From contig JAJFGB010000001.1 of NCBI GenBank assembly GCA_021776335.1, positions 528,817-592,816 on the forward strand: a stretch of 64,000 nt of DNA. The letters are read 5' to 3'. Shown piece by piece: positions 7,875 to 17,624 of this stretch. This DNA is from Hyphococcus sp. Its GTDB lineage: Bacteria > Pseudomonadota > Alphaproteobacteria > Caulobacterales > Parvularculaceae. Numbering within the stretch: the stretch's first letter is position 1; every line of letters starts with the position of its first letter. Under the pieces are notes generated by a model, which saw nothing but the letters and a program-made list of their open reading frames with translations, did no database searches and was not told the origin of the DNA. Made by a program: the position numbers and the translations under genes.

Positions 7875-8846
7875 ATGAGCCACGATTGGAAATTCTGCGT
7901 TGCGCCGATGATGGACGGCACCGATCGCCATTGCCGCTATTTTCACCGGCTGATGACAAAACATGCGCGGCTTTATACGGAGATGATCACGGCAGACGCC
8001 ATCATCAATGGCGCCCGGGACTATCTCCTCGGTTTTGACGAGAGTGAACATCCCGTCGCTTTACAGCTTGGTGGCAGCGATCCGGCAAAGTTAAGCGCTG
8101 CCGCAAGCATCGGCGCAGATTTTGGCTATGACGAAATCAACCTCAATGTCGGTTGTCCGTCCGACCGGGTCCAGTCCGGCGCCTTCGGCGCCTGTTTGAT
8201 GAAAGAACCTGCGCTTGTCGCCACATGCGTGACCGCGATGCGCGACGCTGTCGCAATCCCGGTCACCGTCAAATGCCGTATTGGCGTCGATGATCAGGAT
8301 CCAGAAAAGAGCCTTTTTGAATTTGTCGATAAGATTGCAAGCGCAGGCTGCACCATCTTTATCGTTCACGCGCGCATGGCTTGGCTTGAAGGGCTGTCGC
8401 CGAAGGAAAACCGGACAATTCCGCCACTCGATTATGATCTTGTCAGGCGACTGAAACGCGAACGTCCGGAACTGTCGATCATTCTCAATGGCGGTGTTTC
8501 TTCGCTGGGCGAGGCGATACAGTTTTTTCCCGAAGTTGACGGCGTGATGCTGGGCCGGACAGCCTATGGCGAACCTTATATTTTAGCTGATGCGGACCGG
8601 GAGATATTCGGCGCAGAATGCATGGCGCCGTCACGCGAGAGCGTTGTCCTGAAAATGTCCGCCTATATTAAAGAGCAATTCGAACAAGGGGTCCGTCCTC
8701 ATTCAATCACAAGACACATGCTCGGTCTTTATCACGGCGCGCCAGGCGCCAGGCGCTGGCGACGGTTCATCTCGGAAAATGCCCCATCAGCACGGAGCGA
8801 TATTCTCGATCAGGCGCTCGCACAGATGACGCTGGCGCACGTATGA
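7875..8846 (+). CDS. dusA: tRNA-dihydrouridine(20/20a) synthase DusA
   Basis: FMN enzyme that reduces uridine to dihydrouridine in the D-loop of tRNAs using NAD(P)H. Seen: the TIM-barrel opening APMMDGTDRHCRYFHRLM, catalytic cysteine in NVGCPSDRVQSG, DusA-specific ARMAWLEGLSPKENR, FMN phosphate-binding NGGV and VMLGRTAYGEPY. Length 323 aa is normal. ATG 7875 is the only sensible start, though it lacks a clear ribosome site. It is followed seven bases after its stop by a TauE-like gene, so the two may share a transcript. Confidence 0.94.
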   Translation: MSHDWKFCVAPMMDGTDRHCRYFHRLMTKHARLYTEMITADAIINGARDYLLGFDESEHPVALQLGGSDPAKLSAAASIGADFGYDEINLNVGCPSDRVQSGAFGACLMKEPALVATCVTAMRDAVAIPVTVKCRIGVDDQDPEKSLFEFVDKIASAGCTIFIVHARMAWLEGLSPKENRTIPPLDYDLVRRLKRERPELSIILNGGVSSLGEAIQFFPEVDGVMLGRTAYGEPYILADADREIFGAECMAPSRESVVLKMSAYIKEQFEQGVRPHSITRHMLGLYHGAPGARRWRRFISENAPSARSDILDQALAQMTLAHV

Positions 8847-8853
8847 TGCGCCA

Positions 8854-9684
8854 ATGATCGATTTCATACTGTCCAACCCTTTGTTGATCGCGGGCGTCCT
8901 GGCGGCGGGTTTTGCTGCTGGATTTGCCGGCGGTCTCTTTGGTATTGGCGGCGGCATCATCACGGTGCCCGCGCTTTATGCAGTTTTTACGACGATTGGC
9001 ATCGGTGAGGCGCAAAGCCTCAAAACGGCGATCGGCACGTCGCTCGGCGTTATCATTGTCACTTCGATCCGTGCCCTGATGACTCATCACCGCGCAGGCC
9101 ATGTGGATGGAGAGATCTTGCGCGCCTGGGCGCCATGGATTGCCCTTGGTGCAGCCGGCGGCGGTCTGGTTGCGAAATGGGCGCCGGTTGAGTTGTTGAC
9201 CATCGTCTTTGCGGGGGGCGCTCTTTATATCGCCTGGAAACGACTGGTCGGCGGTAAAAAGAAACCTAATACGTCCGGTCAGCTTCTGAGCAAGCGCGTG
9301 AAAATCCCGATCGGCGTTGGCACAGGTTTCTTTTCCAGCATGATGGGGCTTGGGGGCGGCGCCGTCGGCGTGATGGTAATGACGATGTCCGGACGTGCGA
9401 TCCACCAGGCGATTGCGACGGCGGCGGGCTTTGGTGTTGCTGTCGCGGGGCCGGGCGTCGTCGGCTTCATCCTCGCCGGGCGCGGCGCTGCGGCGCTGCC
9501 GCCTGGTTCCGTCGGCTATTTCAATCTGCCGGCCTTTGCCGCCATGGCCTTGATGGCGGGTATCGCGGCGCCGCTGGGCGCGTTGATGGCGCACCGGGTA
9601 CGCGGTGAACTCCTGTCAAAGCTGTTCGGGACCTATGTTCTGATTGCCGCGATTGGCCTCGTCCTGGATGTGTTTGTCAGTTGA
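8854..9684 (+). CDS. TauE/SafE-family membrane transporter
   Basis: Predicted exporter or permease of the TauE/SafE (sulfite/organosulfonate) family. The 276-aa protein has about eight hydrophobic helices in two related halves. Each half starts with the glycine-rich family signature: GGLFGIGGGIITVPAL near residue 25 and SSMMGLGGGAVGVMVM near 160. The substrate cannot be read from sequence. It lies directly after dusA and is followed by a probable terminator. Confidence 0.9.
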   Translation: MIDFILSNPLLIAGVLAAGFAAGFAGGLFGIGGGIITVPALYAVFTTIGIGEAQSLKTAIGTSLGVIIVTSIRALMTHHRAGHVDGEILRAWAPWIALGAAGGGLVAKWAPVELLTIVFAGGALYIAWKRLVGGKKKPNTSGQLLSKRVKIPIGVGTGFFSSMMGLGGGAVGVMVMTMSGRAIHQAIATAAGFGVAVAGPGVVGFILAGRGAAALPPGSVGYFNLPAFAAMALMAGIAAPLGALMAHRVRGELLSKLFGTYVLIAAIGLVLDVFVS

Positions 9685-9690
9685 AGCCCG

Positions 9691-9708
9691 AAAACCGTCC
9701 GGTTTTTT
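9691..9708 (+). terminator. Rho-independent terminator after the TauE-like gene
   Basis: The stem AAAACC/GGTTTT with loop GTCC is followed by a run of six T (including stem bases). It starts seven bases after the stop codon. The stem is short, so it is moderate evidence. Confidence 0.5.
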
Positions 9709-9786
9709 AGGTGCAATGCAAAAAAAATAATGCAACAGTCGCCAGTTCGGATGGAATGTGTAGTGAAATAGTCGGCGGCGGGCCTC

Positions 9787-10764
9787 ATGACAGATATTGA
9801 ATGCGTAATTTCCGGCGTTGGCGGCTATCTGCCCGATAATGTCGTCACCAATCACGAGCTCTCAAAGACAGTCGAGACCTCTGACGAGTGGATCCGCTCA
9901 CGCAGCGGTATCGGTCAACGGCATTTTGCTGCTGACGGCGAGGTCACCTCAGATCTAGCGACCAATGCAGCATGGAAAGCGCTTGATAAGGCCGGCCTGA
10001 AGCCGCGCGATATTGGGTTAATCATCGTCGCGACCGTGACGCCTGATAAGACATTTCCATCGACCGCGGTTTACGTCCAGCAAAAGCTCGGTGTTCCAAC
10101 CGGCATCGCTTTTGATGTTTCAGCGGCCTGCGCCGGCTTCATCTATGGTCTTAACATTGCCCATAATTTCATTACGAGTGGCCAGGTCAAGCACGCGCTG
10201 ATCATCGGCGCGGAAAAGCTTTCATGTTTTCTCGACTGGGAGGATCGCGCAACCTGCGTCCTCTTCGGCGACGGCGCCGGCGCGGTTGTCTTGAGCGGCG
10301 AACCGCCGCGAACTGCCCGCCGTCCGCGCGGCGTGCTCGCGACATATCTTGCAGCTGATGGCCGACTTGCTGACCATTTATACGCCGATGGTGGACCAGC
10401 CTCGACCGGCACCGTCGGTAAGGTGCGCATGAACGGCAAGGAAGTCTTCCGCAACGCTGTTCAGGAAATTTCCGATGCAGTTTTTGAAGTTACCGAACGG
10501 GCCAAGATAAGCCGTCATGAGATCGACTGGTTTGTGCCCCATCAGGCAAATATCCGCATCATTCAATCCTGCGCTAAAAAGCTCGATCTCGATGAGAGCA
10601 AAGTTATCGTCACCATCGACAAACATGCCAACACTTCATCGGCGTCGATACCGCTGGCGCTCGAAGCCGGTATCAATGACGGCCGTATTGAGCGTGAGCA
10701 GCTTTTGGTCTTTGCCGCTCTTGGCGGCGGTCTAGCCTGGGGTTCGGCCCTGGTCCGGTATTAG
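9787..10764 (+). CDS. fabH: 3-oxoacyl-ACP synthase III (FabH)
   Basis: Condenses acetyl-CoA (or another acyl-CoA) with malonyl-ACP to start fatty acid synthesis in the cytoplasm. The thiolase-fold triad is visible: Cys in DVSAACAGF (about residue 114), His in VPHQANIRI and Asn in KHANTSSASIPLAL. The C-terminus has GGGLAWGSALVRY. Length 325 aa is typical. ATG 9787 follows a 100-base gap. No plsX or other fab gene adjoins it, so this may be a stand-alone copy. Confidence 0.94.
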   Translation: MTDIECVISGVGGYLPDNVVTNHELSKTVETSDEWIRSRSGIGQRHFAADGEVTSDLATNAAWKALDKAGLKPRDIGLIIVATVTPDKTFPSTAVYVQQKLGVPTGIAFDVSAACAGFIYGLNIAHNFITSGQVKHALIIGAEKLSCFLDWEDRATCVLFGDGAGAVVLSGEPPRTARRPRGVLATYLAADGRLADHLYADGGPASTGTVGKVRMNGKEVFRNAVQEISDAVFEVTERAKISRHEIDWFVPHQANIRIIQSCAKKLDLDESKVIVTIDKHANTSSASIPLALEAGINDGRIEREQLLVFAALGGGLAWGSALVRY

Positions 10765-10900
10765 GCCCGTGACTATTTCCTTACGGATTATTGAACGCTA
10801 GCGACTTCGCGCCATTGCCGCGCTTGCTTTCATGTTGATTATTGCTTGAGCCGCCGAAACTCTGTCTACTACCCAAACGCAAAAAAGGGGGGGGGATCAG

Positions 10901-11386
10901 GTGTTGCGCAATATCAAGATATTATTAGTGGTAGGCGTTGCTTTGTGGGGGGGTGTGGGCGCCTTCGGCAATGTCATGGACTGGAACGGAACATTGGGCG
11001 CTGTCGGCGCCGCGACGTCCATGGCAACCTTTGACGGCGGCGCGGAGCACTGGAAGGCAACGTCTTTCCCTATTGTCCTCTGGCTGGGGGCGCTGTTTAT
11101 AATGCTTTCCAAAGCAATAGCCGGCGTCATGTCTGTCCTTGGCGCACAAAGAATGTGGGCGGCGCGAAATGGCGACGCTTCGGCATTTGCCGCGGCAAAG
11201 GAGATCGCGCTGGCGGGCTGTGGTGTTGCCATTTTCATGCTGTTTGTCGGTTTCATCGTCATCGCGGAAAGCTGGTTTGAGTTATGGCGGTCTGATGTGA
11301 TGCGCGGGCCGGTTCTTGATTCTGCTTTTCGATATGGCGGGATGATCGCCCTGATTGCTATTTTCGTTGGTATGCGAGACGACTAG
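10901..11386 (+). CDS. DUF2165-type small integral membrane protein
   Basis: The 161-aa protein has four predicted membrane helices. Its pattern is that of the DUF2165 family: an N-terminal helix, a loop NVMDWNGTLG, then a helix pair and WFELWRSDV before the last helix. The function of this family is not known. The start is GTG 10901 preceded by GGGGGGATCAG, a strong purine-rich site. Weakly spaced neighbours on both sides suggest a single-gene unit. Confidence 0.74.
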   Translation: MLRNIKILLVVGVALWGGVGAFGNVMDWNGTLGAVGAATSMATFDGGAEHWKATSFPIVLWLGALFIMLSKAIAGVMSVLGAQRMWAARNGDASAFAAAKEIALAGCGVAIFMLFVGFIVIAESWFELWRSDVMRGPVLDSAFRYGGMIALIAIFVGMRDD

Positions 11387-11490
11387 ATACGATGTCTGGG
11401 ATGAGCAAAGTATCCTGAGTATCTCTCGAAGGCCGCAGTGTTTGGATTGAAGTGTAACCGAACAAATAAGTACTTAAGAGGAGGTTCCAA

Positions 11491-12498
11491 ATGCAATTAT
11501 CGCGATACGGATCGATTGCCGCGGCGATTTTTCTGTTCGGCTGCGCACCGGAGACAACAATGTCAAACAGCGCACCTTACAAAGGCCCGGTTATCGACAT
11601 GCACCTCCATGCTATGGCCGCGACAGCGCAAGGTCCACCGCCGCTCGGCGTTTGTTTCGGAGACACGGCGGGCCCAGCTCATGATCCGCGTGAACCGTGG
11701 GGGGCGGGATTGATATCGCGCTCAAAGGCGCCGCCTTGCGCGGAGCCGATCTGGTCTGCTGAAACTGATGATGCGCTCCGTGATCAGTCCCTGGCCGAAC
11801 TTGAACGCCTCAATGTCGTTGGCGTGTTGAGCGGCCCGCGCGAACGGGTCGCCGCATGGAAGGCGCTTTCGCCGGATCGAATAATTTCCGGACACCAACT
11901 CAATATCGCGCGTGGAACCTATACGCCTGAAGAAATCGCCGGCTATTTTGATGAGGGTGGTTTTGAAGTCCTCGCTGAGGTCAGCAATCAATATGCTGGT
12001 ATTGCGCCCGATGATGAAAGATTTGACGGCTTTTGGCGCATGGCTGCAGAAAAAGATATTCCCGTGGGTATTCATATCGGTGTTGGACCGCCAGGCGCCG
12101 CGTATTTATTTGACGGCTATAGAGCGCGGCTCAGTAATCCCTTGGCGCTCGAAGAAATATTGATACGTCATCCGACATTGCGCGTTTATGTGATGCATGC
12201 CGGGTGGCCCATGCGTGACGAGATGAAGGCGATGCTCTACGCACACCCCCAGCTTTATGTGGACACCGGCGTTTTGCAAATGGCGCTGACGCGGGCGGAA
12301 TATCATAATTTTCTGGAAGACCTCACCCGGGCCGGGTTTACCGAGCGCATCATGTTCGGCTCAGATCAAATGGTGTGGCCCGGATTAATAGAAGCAGGAA
12401 TCAACGCAATCAACGATGCGCCGTTCCTGACGACTGAGCAAAAAGCCGCAATTTTGCACGATAATGCGGCGCGCTTTTTGCGTCTTGATGAGCGCTGA
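11491..12498 (+). CDS. Amidohydrolase-family lipoprotein
   Basis: TIM-barrel metal-dependent hydrolase of the amidohydrolase-2 type (COG2159-like), probably cell-envelope anchored. Seen: a signal with lipobox-like FLFGC (Cys18), the metal site VIDMHLHAM, then GIHIG, VYVMHAGWP and MFGSDQMVWP carrying the remaining His/Asp ligands. AGGAGG lies 6-7 bases before ATG 11491. Substrate unknown; related enzymes act on ring carboxylates or lactones. Export of this fold is less usual. Confidence 0.85.
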   Translation: MQLSRYGSIAAAIFLFGCAPETTMSNSAPYKGPVIDMHLHAMAATAQGPPPLGVCFGDTAGPAHDPREPWGAGLISRSKAPPCAEPIWSAETDDALRDQSLAELERLNVVGVLSGPRERVAAWKALSPDRIISGHQLNIARGTYTPEEIAGYFDEGGFEVLAEVSNQYAGIAPDDERFDGFWRMAAEKDIPVGIHIGVGPPGAAYLFDGYRARLSNPLALEEILIRHPTLRVYVMHAGWPMRDEMKAMLYAHPQLYVDTGVLQMALTRAEYHNFLEDLTRAGFTERIMFGSDQMVWPGLIEAGINAINDAPFLTTEQKAAILHDNAARFLRLDER

Positions 12499-12594
12499 CC
12501 GCCGCAGTCTCTACCCCATTTGCAATAACAAAGAACTGGTCCGGACCGGAGCTGGTGTTTTCCCGCTCAGTCGAAAGAAAATCACAGCGCATTA

Positions 12595-13491
12595 ATGACC
12601 ACAGACTTCAGGCATTTGAGCGGCATATTGCTGGCAGCGGCAGGGGCGATGCTTTTTTCACTCAAAGGCGTCGTGATGAAACTTGCCTTTGGGCTCGGCG
12701 CCAATGTTGAACAGATGATGGCGCTGCGCATGGGCATATCATTGCCGATATTTCTGTTGGTCGGATTTTTGTTCGTAAAGAGAAACAAACTGGCTATTAC
12801 ACATCGCGCGATCATCTTTGCGAGCGGGTTGGGCGTTCTTAGTTATTATATTTGCACATGGCTCGATTTCACGGGGCTTCGGTTCATTTCCACGCAGCTT
12901 GAGCGGCTCATTCTTTTTCTCTATCCGACAATCGTTGCTGTTCTGGCGTTTATTGCCTTTGGTGACAAAATAACCTGGCGTCATGCCGTCGCCCTTGTGC
13001 TTTCCTATAGCGGCGTCGCGCTGTTGGCTTTTCAGGAATTCAACACTTTGGGCCCGAATGCGGCTCTTGGCGCGGCGCTGGTCTTTCTCGCGGCGGTTTT
13101 GTTCGCGTTTTACGTAACGGCCAGCAAACCCGTGATCGCACAGCTCGGGTCAGCGCTCTTTACCAGCATCGCGATGGGCGCCGCTGCTATTGCGATATTG
13201 ATTCACTTTGCTGTTATGTCGACCCATGCGACCATGACGCCTTTGACACCGAGCATCATTGGTTTGGGTTTGTTCCTCGCCATTTTGTGCACGGTGGCGC
13301 CCAGTTTTATGATTTCCGAAGCCATCGCGCGCGTGGGGCCAGGACTATCAAGCGCGACCGGCGGATTAGGGCCGGCGGCAACGGTTGTTGCTGCGGTTCT
13401 TGTGATCGGCGAGCCGTTTGGGTTTGCACAAGCGGCGGCGCTTATCCTGACGGTTGGCGGTGTCATGCTGCTGATGCGATCGAGCAATTAG
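12595..13491 (+). CDS. EamA/DMT-superfamily transporter
   Basis: Ten-helix drug/metabolite transporter, probably a small-molecule exporter. Two EamA repeats are visible: the first from SGILLAAAGAMLFSLKGV, the second from ALGAALVFLAAVLFAFYV. A conserved Gly/Pro-rich end of the second repeat reads ALILTVGGVMLLM. Length 298 aa is standard. The substrate is not predictable. Separated by 96 bases from the amidohydrolase gene, so possibly the same transcript. Confidence 0.88.
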   Translation: MTTDFRHLSGILLAAAGAMLFSLKGVVMKLAFGLGANVEQMMALRMGISLPIFLLVGFLFVKRNKLAITHRAIIFASGLGVLSYYICTWLDFTGLRFISTQLERLILFLYPTIVAVLAFIAFGDKITWRHAVALVLSYSGVALLAFQEFNTLGPNAALGAALVFLAAVLFAFYVTASKPVIAQLGSALFTSIAMGAAAIAILIHFAVMSTHATMTPLTPSIIGLGLFLAILCTVAPSFMISEAIARVGPGLSSATGGLGPAATVVAAVLVIGEPFGFAQAAALILTVGGVMLLMRSSN

Positions 13492-13801
13492 CGCGACCGC
13501 GAGTTTTGGTCCTTCATGCGACGGACAATGAATGCGGCGTCTTTCTTGCTTAAGTATTTTGGCATGTCGGTTCGTTTATCAAAACTGAACAGGCTAGGGG
13601 TAGAATCTCTCAATATGCAACCTTAAGAGGCGCCGCCTTCGCGTCAAACATCCACTTTGAGAAAATCCAAAGAAAACAGCTAGTTAGTGAGTCTTTTTCA
13701 GAAAGTTACGATTGTGTAATTGACTCCACTTGAGAATGAAACGCATAAGCATATCACGCGCAGGTAGCGCCCAATAACAGTAAAGGCGGAGTCCCGTTAG
13801 T
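13492..13801 (+). other. 310-base intergenic region upstream of the DUF4114 gene
   Basis: No convincing gene or structured RNA is seen. It is AT-richer than its surroundings toward the 3' end and ends in GGCGGAG about nine bases before the next ATG. A long leader or promoter region for the exported protein is the likely content. Confidence 0.4.
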
Positions 13802-14347
13802 ATGAAATTCACCAGTAAAACAATTGCAGCCATCACAGGTTTGGCATTTCTTGGGTTTGCGAGTTCTGCGAACGCGCTGACCATCAACACCACCACCAAT
13901 CAAATAGAAGCGAGTGGCAATGGGCGGGTCACTGTTCGTTTTGATAGCGTGTCCGCAGCAGACAGCAGCAGTCTGTTTGATGTGTCGTTCGGCAATAGGT
14001 TTTTGTTCAACAATAAAGCTGATGCGATTGGTTCCACGATCGATATCGGCACATTCGCGGCTGGACAGTCAATTCTCTTTCGCCTGGATAATTTGAGTGC
14101 GCGCGCGTCGTTCTTCACCGGATTGGCATCGGACAATTTCGACAATGTTATACACGCCGCGCTGATCCAAAATACAGACGGGTCAGTGATTGTTGGCTTT
14201 GAAGATCTGGTGGGCGGCGGCGATAATGATTTTAATGATCTCATTTTTACAGTTGTCGAAACACCACTGCCTGCCGCAGGACTGCTTCTTCTTTCCGGAC
14301 TTGCCGGCCTTGGTTTTGCCGGGCGTAAGAAAACAAAAGCAGCCTAG
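13802..14347 (+). CDS. DUF4114-like exported protein with VPLPA-type CTERM sorting tail
   Basis: A 181-aa secreted protein. Seen: a signal peptide to about residue 25 (ASSANA) and a beta-rich body. GFEDLVGGGDNDFNDLIF at about 141-158 is the calcium-site-like signature of DUF4114. The tail is a sorting signal: TPLPAAGLLLLSGLAGLGFAGRKK, i.e. PLPA plus one helix plus basic end (shown here in parts). Such tails are processed by exosortase-like systems and mark proteins destined for the cell surface or exopolysaccharide. No exosortase gene is in the window. Confidence 0.8.
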   Translation: MKFTSKTIAAITGLAFLGFASSANALTINTTTNQIEASGNGRVTVRFDSVSAADSSSLFDVSFGNRFLFNNKADAIGSTIDIGTFAAGQSILFRLDNLSARASFFTGLASDNFDNVIHAALIQNTDGSVIVGFEDLVGGGDNDFNDLIFTVVETPLPAAGLLLLSGLAGLGFAGRKKTKAA

Positions 14348-14376
14348 ATAAAATAAGCTACTTTAAGCTAGCGCTT

Positions 14377-16908
14377 CTAACGCGCCCTTAAAACCTGTGC
14401 AGGCGACTGGCTGAGTGCAACTATGCCGGTGATCGCGCCGCCAACAGCGGCGGCGAGGACCGCAAAACCGGATACTGTCAAAATTGTCGCCCACGGAAAA
14501 TGCCATTTGGCTTCAAACACATTGATGACAACGGGATAGGCGGCGCCGACACCCATCACCGCGCCCAGGAAGGCGGCGGCGGCGCCGGCGATCGCGAACT
14601 CGCCTGCATAAAGAGCAAGGATCGCGTTTTTCGAAGCGCCAAAGGTTTTTAACAACGCCGCTTCGCCTCGACGTTTGTGGGTCATCGCCGCGAAGGCGCC
14701 GATCAGCACCAAAAGCCCCGCGACCGTCACGATACCAGCGGCGGCATTAATGGCGATGGCGATGTTTCCCAACAACCGCGCGGCAACAGCCAGAAACGTA
14801 CTGGTCTGAAAAACGACCACGCCGGGCAGCGTATCGCCGAGGGCGCTGATAATTGCACGCTCTTGCGCAGCGCTCGCCTGCGCGATGGCGTAATGCGACG
14901 GGTTCGCCGCTTCCAGCGTACCGGGCGACAGGATGAACGCTGTATTGGCGCCAAAGCCGCCCCAATCGACCTTGCGCAAGGATGCGACCTTTGCTTCGGT
15001 TTCGCGACCGAAAATCCGAAAGCCGATCGCATCACCAACCGACAAGCCAAGGCCTTTCGCTGCATCATGCTCTACGGAAACAAGAAGAGGTCCCTGATAG
15101 TCCTCGGGCCACCAGTCGCCCTCGGTTAATTCCGCTTCTGGCGGTTTTGCGGCGATATAGGTAAGGCCAATTTCTCCATCCACAACCCAGCGTTCGGATT
15201 CGGCGACGTCTTCTTCGACCAGCGGTTTACTTTTCAGGCTGATGACGCGCCCAATTAATCGCGGCGCCCGGCGGTATGTGTCTGGGTCGGCGATATCGAC
15301 GCCCTCATTAGCGAGAACTTTATCGAAAGTCTCATAGGCGTCGCCGGGGATTTGCGAAAAGACGAGCGATGGTACATTCGCCGGCGCGGTTTCCCGCACC
15401 TGGCGCAGGAGATTGTTCTGCACGGAGGCAACAAGAGTAAGAAGCGCAAGGCCGAGCCCCAACGCCGGTGCAATCGTTGGCGCCAGCGATCCGGGACCGC
15501 CGAGATTAGCCATGGCGATGCGGCGCATGCCTTGTAATCTGTGAGCGGCGTTGCGGGCCATGCGCCGAATAAGCCAGGCGGCGCCGACAAGCACGAGATA
15601 GGCGACCGCCGCGCCGGCCAGCAACATCAGCGTTACAAAGGGGCGCGGGCTTGTCACCGAAGCGACGGCAACAAGTCCGATTGCGGCAAAACCCGTCAGC
15701 ACGCGCTCAAGCCTCGGGATGCGGGGTTTTGTCACTTCAGTCAGGCTGCGGAATAATGCGGCCGGCGATGTAGCGCTGGCGCGGCCAAAAGCTGGTAGAG
15801 CAAAGAGGGCGGCGGCGAGGAGACTAAGCATAAGAGCTCGAAACAAGGGGCCGGGATAGACGTTTAATATTTGTGGCAATGGAATTTGATCACCGGCAAA
15901 AACAAAAAGCGCGTAAGGCGCCGCTGCGCCGAGCGCGACGCCGATCAGCGCGCCGAAGGCGGCAAGCCCGCCAAGTTGCAACCCATAAGCCGATCGGATC
16001 AGGCCAATATTTGCGCCGAGTGCTTTAAAGGCTGCAATCGACTGCACGCGTGAAGCCAGGAACGCTGACGTCGCTTGTGCAACACCAACACCACCAGCGA
16101 CCAGCGCAGCAACGCCGATGACCGACAAAAATGTATTCAGCATGGAAAGAAGGCCTTGAAGTCCGTCGACAGCATCTTCCGGGCGGCGCACCCGTAAACC
16201 ACTATCACTCCATTGTTCTTCGGCGTCGGCAGCAAGGGCGTCGAGCGCGGGTGCTGACGCAGAAGCCGGGAGCATGTGATAGTGACTGCGAAACAATTGA
16301 CCATTGGTCAGCCGCCCAGCCTCGACGAGGGCGTCAAGACTAACCTGCGCACTGGGGCCGAAAGCGCCCGCGGTTCCAAGACCGTCGGATTCACGATCCA
16401 GCTGGGTTCTGATTTCAAATTCCACAGAACCAAGGCGAATTGTGTCACCGATGGAAAGGGAGAACTGTTCAAAAGTCGAAGCACTCACCGCCGCGCCCCA
16501 GAACCCGTCTTTATATACAAGCGCTTCTTCAAGCGTTTGAACGCCGCGGGAAAGCATGGGCGCGCCGATAAGCGGGTGAACGCTATCGACAGCACGCAGA
16601 TCAACTTGCCGCCTGATGGCGCCCGCTTCGCCCATGACATTGAGCGTAACGTTTTCGGAAATGACGCCTTGTGCGTCCATCCAGCGCCGTTCATCCGGCG
16701 AGGCCCGCCGTTGAACGACGGTGAATGCAATATCGCCCCCCAGCAGCGTCCGCTGTTCTGCAATAAGCCCCCGATCAAAGCTTTCCGTCACGGAGCCTGT
16801 TGCCGCGATCGCAAATGCCCCAAGGCTGAGACACGCGATGTAAATGCGAAACCCGCCAAAACCGCCGGCAAGTTCACGCAGAGCAATCCGCAGAGGAAGC
16901 GGCATCAT
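14377..16908 (-). CDS. ABC transporter permease, YbbP/FtsX-type (843 aa)
   Basis: Large permease with two FtsX-like four-helix blocks. One block is around residues 240-380 (TFLSVIGVAALVAGGVGVAQAT), with an extra helix pair in the middle. The second is at the C-terminus (AAAGIVTVAGLLVLIGAFAAMT). Extensive periplasmic domains lie between. Members of this family partner with a YbbA-type ATPase and probably extract or move lipids or lipoproteins across the envelope. The start ATG overlaps the upstream ATPase gene by 4 nt. With the ATPase and the divergent TesA-like esterase it reproduces the ybbP-ybbA-tesA neighbourhood known from enterobacteria. Confidence 0.9.
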   Translation of the reverse strand: MMPLPLRIALRELAGGFGGFRIYIACLSLGAFAIAATGSVTESFDRGLIAEQRTLLGGDIAFTVVQRRASPDERRWMDAQGVISENVTLNVMGEAGAIRRQVDLRAVDSVHPLIGAPMLSRGVQTLEEALVYKDGFWGAAVSASTFEQFSLSIGDTIRLGSVEFEIRTQLDRESDGLGTAGAFGPSAQVSLDALVEAGRLTNGQLFRSHYHMLPASASAPALDALAADAEEQWSDSGLRVRRPEDAVDGLQGLLSMLNTFLSVIGVAALVAGGVGVAQATSAFLASRVQSIAAFKALGANIGLIRSAYGLQLGGLAAFGALIGVALGAAAPYALFVFAGDQIPLPQILNVYPGPLFRALMLSLLAAALFALPAFGRASATSPAALFRSLTEVTKPRIPRLERVLTGFAAIGLVAVASVTSPRPFVTLMLLAGAAVAYLVLVGAAWLIRRMARNAAHRLQGMRRIAMANLGGPGSLAPTIAPALGLGLALLTLVASVQNNLLRQVRETAPANVPSLVFSQIPGDAYETFDKVLANEGVDIADPDTYRRAPRLIGRVISLKSKPLVEEDVAESERWVVDGEIGLTYIAAKPPEAELTEGDWWPEDYQGPLLVSVEHDAAKGLGLSVGDAIGFRIFGRETEAKVASLRKVDWGGFGANTAFILSPGTLEAANPSHYAIAQASAAQERAIISALGDTLPGVVVFQTSTFLAVAARLLGNIAIAINAAAGIVTVAGLLVLIGAFAAMTHKRRGEAALLKTFGASKNAILALYAGEFAIAGAAAAFLGAVMGVGAAYPVVINVFEAKWHFPWATILTVSGFAVLAAAVGGAITGIVALSQSPAQVLRAR

Positions 16909-17567
16909 GAGAGGTGACCATCGCGCATTTGCAATGTGCGGTCGGCGCGCTTGGCGAGTTCAAGGTCATGGGTGACGAGGACCAGTGTCGCGCCTTTTTC
17001 CTGGACCATGTCAAACAACAAATCCGCAACGCTTGCACTGCTGACAGTATCAAGATCACCGGTGGGTTCATCAGCGAAAATAATATCGGGCCCGGGCGCC
17101 AGCGCGCGCGCGACAGCAACGCGCTGTTGTTCGCCGCCGGATAATTGCCCGGGGTAATGATCAAGACGGGTCGAAAGGCCAACGGCGTCCAATGCTTCAC
17201 GAGCCAAAGCATCAGCGTTTGCAATCTGCGCGATCTCTAACGCGGCGCGCACATTGTCAAATGCCGTCATGGTCGGCAAAAGGTGGAATGATTGAAAAAC
17301 AAGGCTGACGCGTCCGCGGCGCAATCGCGCTAAATCGTCTTCGCTACGGCCGTTTAGGCGTGTGCCAAGAAGCGTTGCAACGCCTGATGTCGCGCGCTCC
17401 AGGCCGGCGGCAATGGAAATCAGCGATGATTTTCCGGAACCGGACGGGCCAACAATAGAGATCGTTTCGCCTGCGTCGGCGGTGAAATCGACGCCTTTCA
17501 GGATTTCGACGGGACCGGAGGCGGAGGGAAGGGTGAGAAAAACCTTGTCCAGTGATAAAGCTTGCAT
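16905..17567 (-). CDS. ABC transporter ATP-binding protein, YbbA/LolD-type
   Basis: Cytoplasmic ATPase partner of the large permease encoded just downstream. Seen: Walker A GPSGSGKSS (about residue 40), Q-loop SLVFQSFHLLP, signature LSGGEQQRVAVARA, Walker B DIIFADEPTGDLD and switch VLVTHD. Length 220 aa is typical of the LolD/MacB/YbbA group. The ATG lies 57 bases from the divergent esterase gene start, so promoters for both must overlap in that gap. Confidence 0.92.
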   Translation of the reverse strand: MQALSLDKVFLTLPSASGPVEILKGVDFTADAGETISIVGPSGSGKSSLISIAAGLERATSGVATLLGTRLNGRSEDDLARLRRGRVSLVFQSFHLLPTMTAFDNVRAALEIAQIANADALAREALDAVGLSTRLDHYPGQLSGGEQQRVAVARALAPGPDIIFADEPTGDLDTVSSASVADLLFDMVQEKGATLVLVTHDLELAKRADRTLQMRDGHLS

Positions 17568-17624
17568 TTGGGCGCTACGTTTCCTTCACTAACCAGATGA
17601 TTGGAAATCTATTTTGAGGCTGGG

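Noticed and set aside
7852..7900. dusA 5' end as an integration site of a mobile element
   Set aside because: dusA is a known integration hotspot, but no integrase, att duplication or prophage genes are present.
14677..17592. Plus-strand open frames opposite the ABC transporter genes
   Set aside because: The permease and ATPase on the minus strand have full motifs; the plus-strand frames lack any domain.
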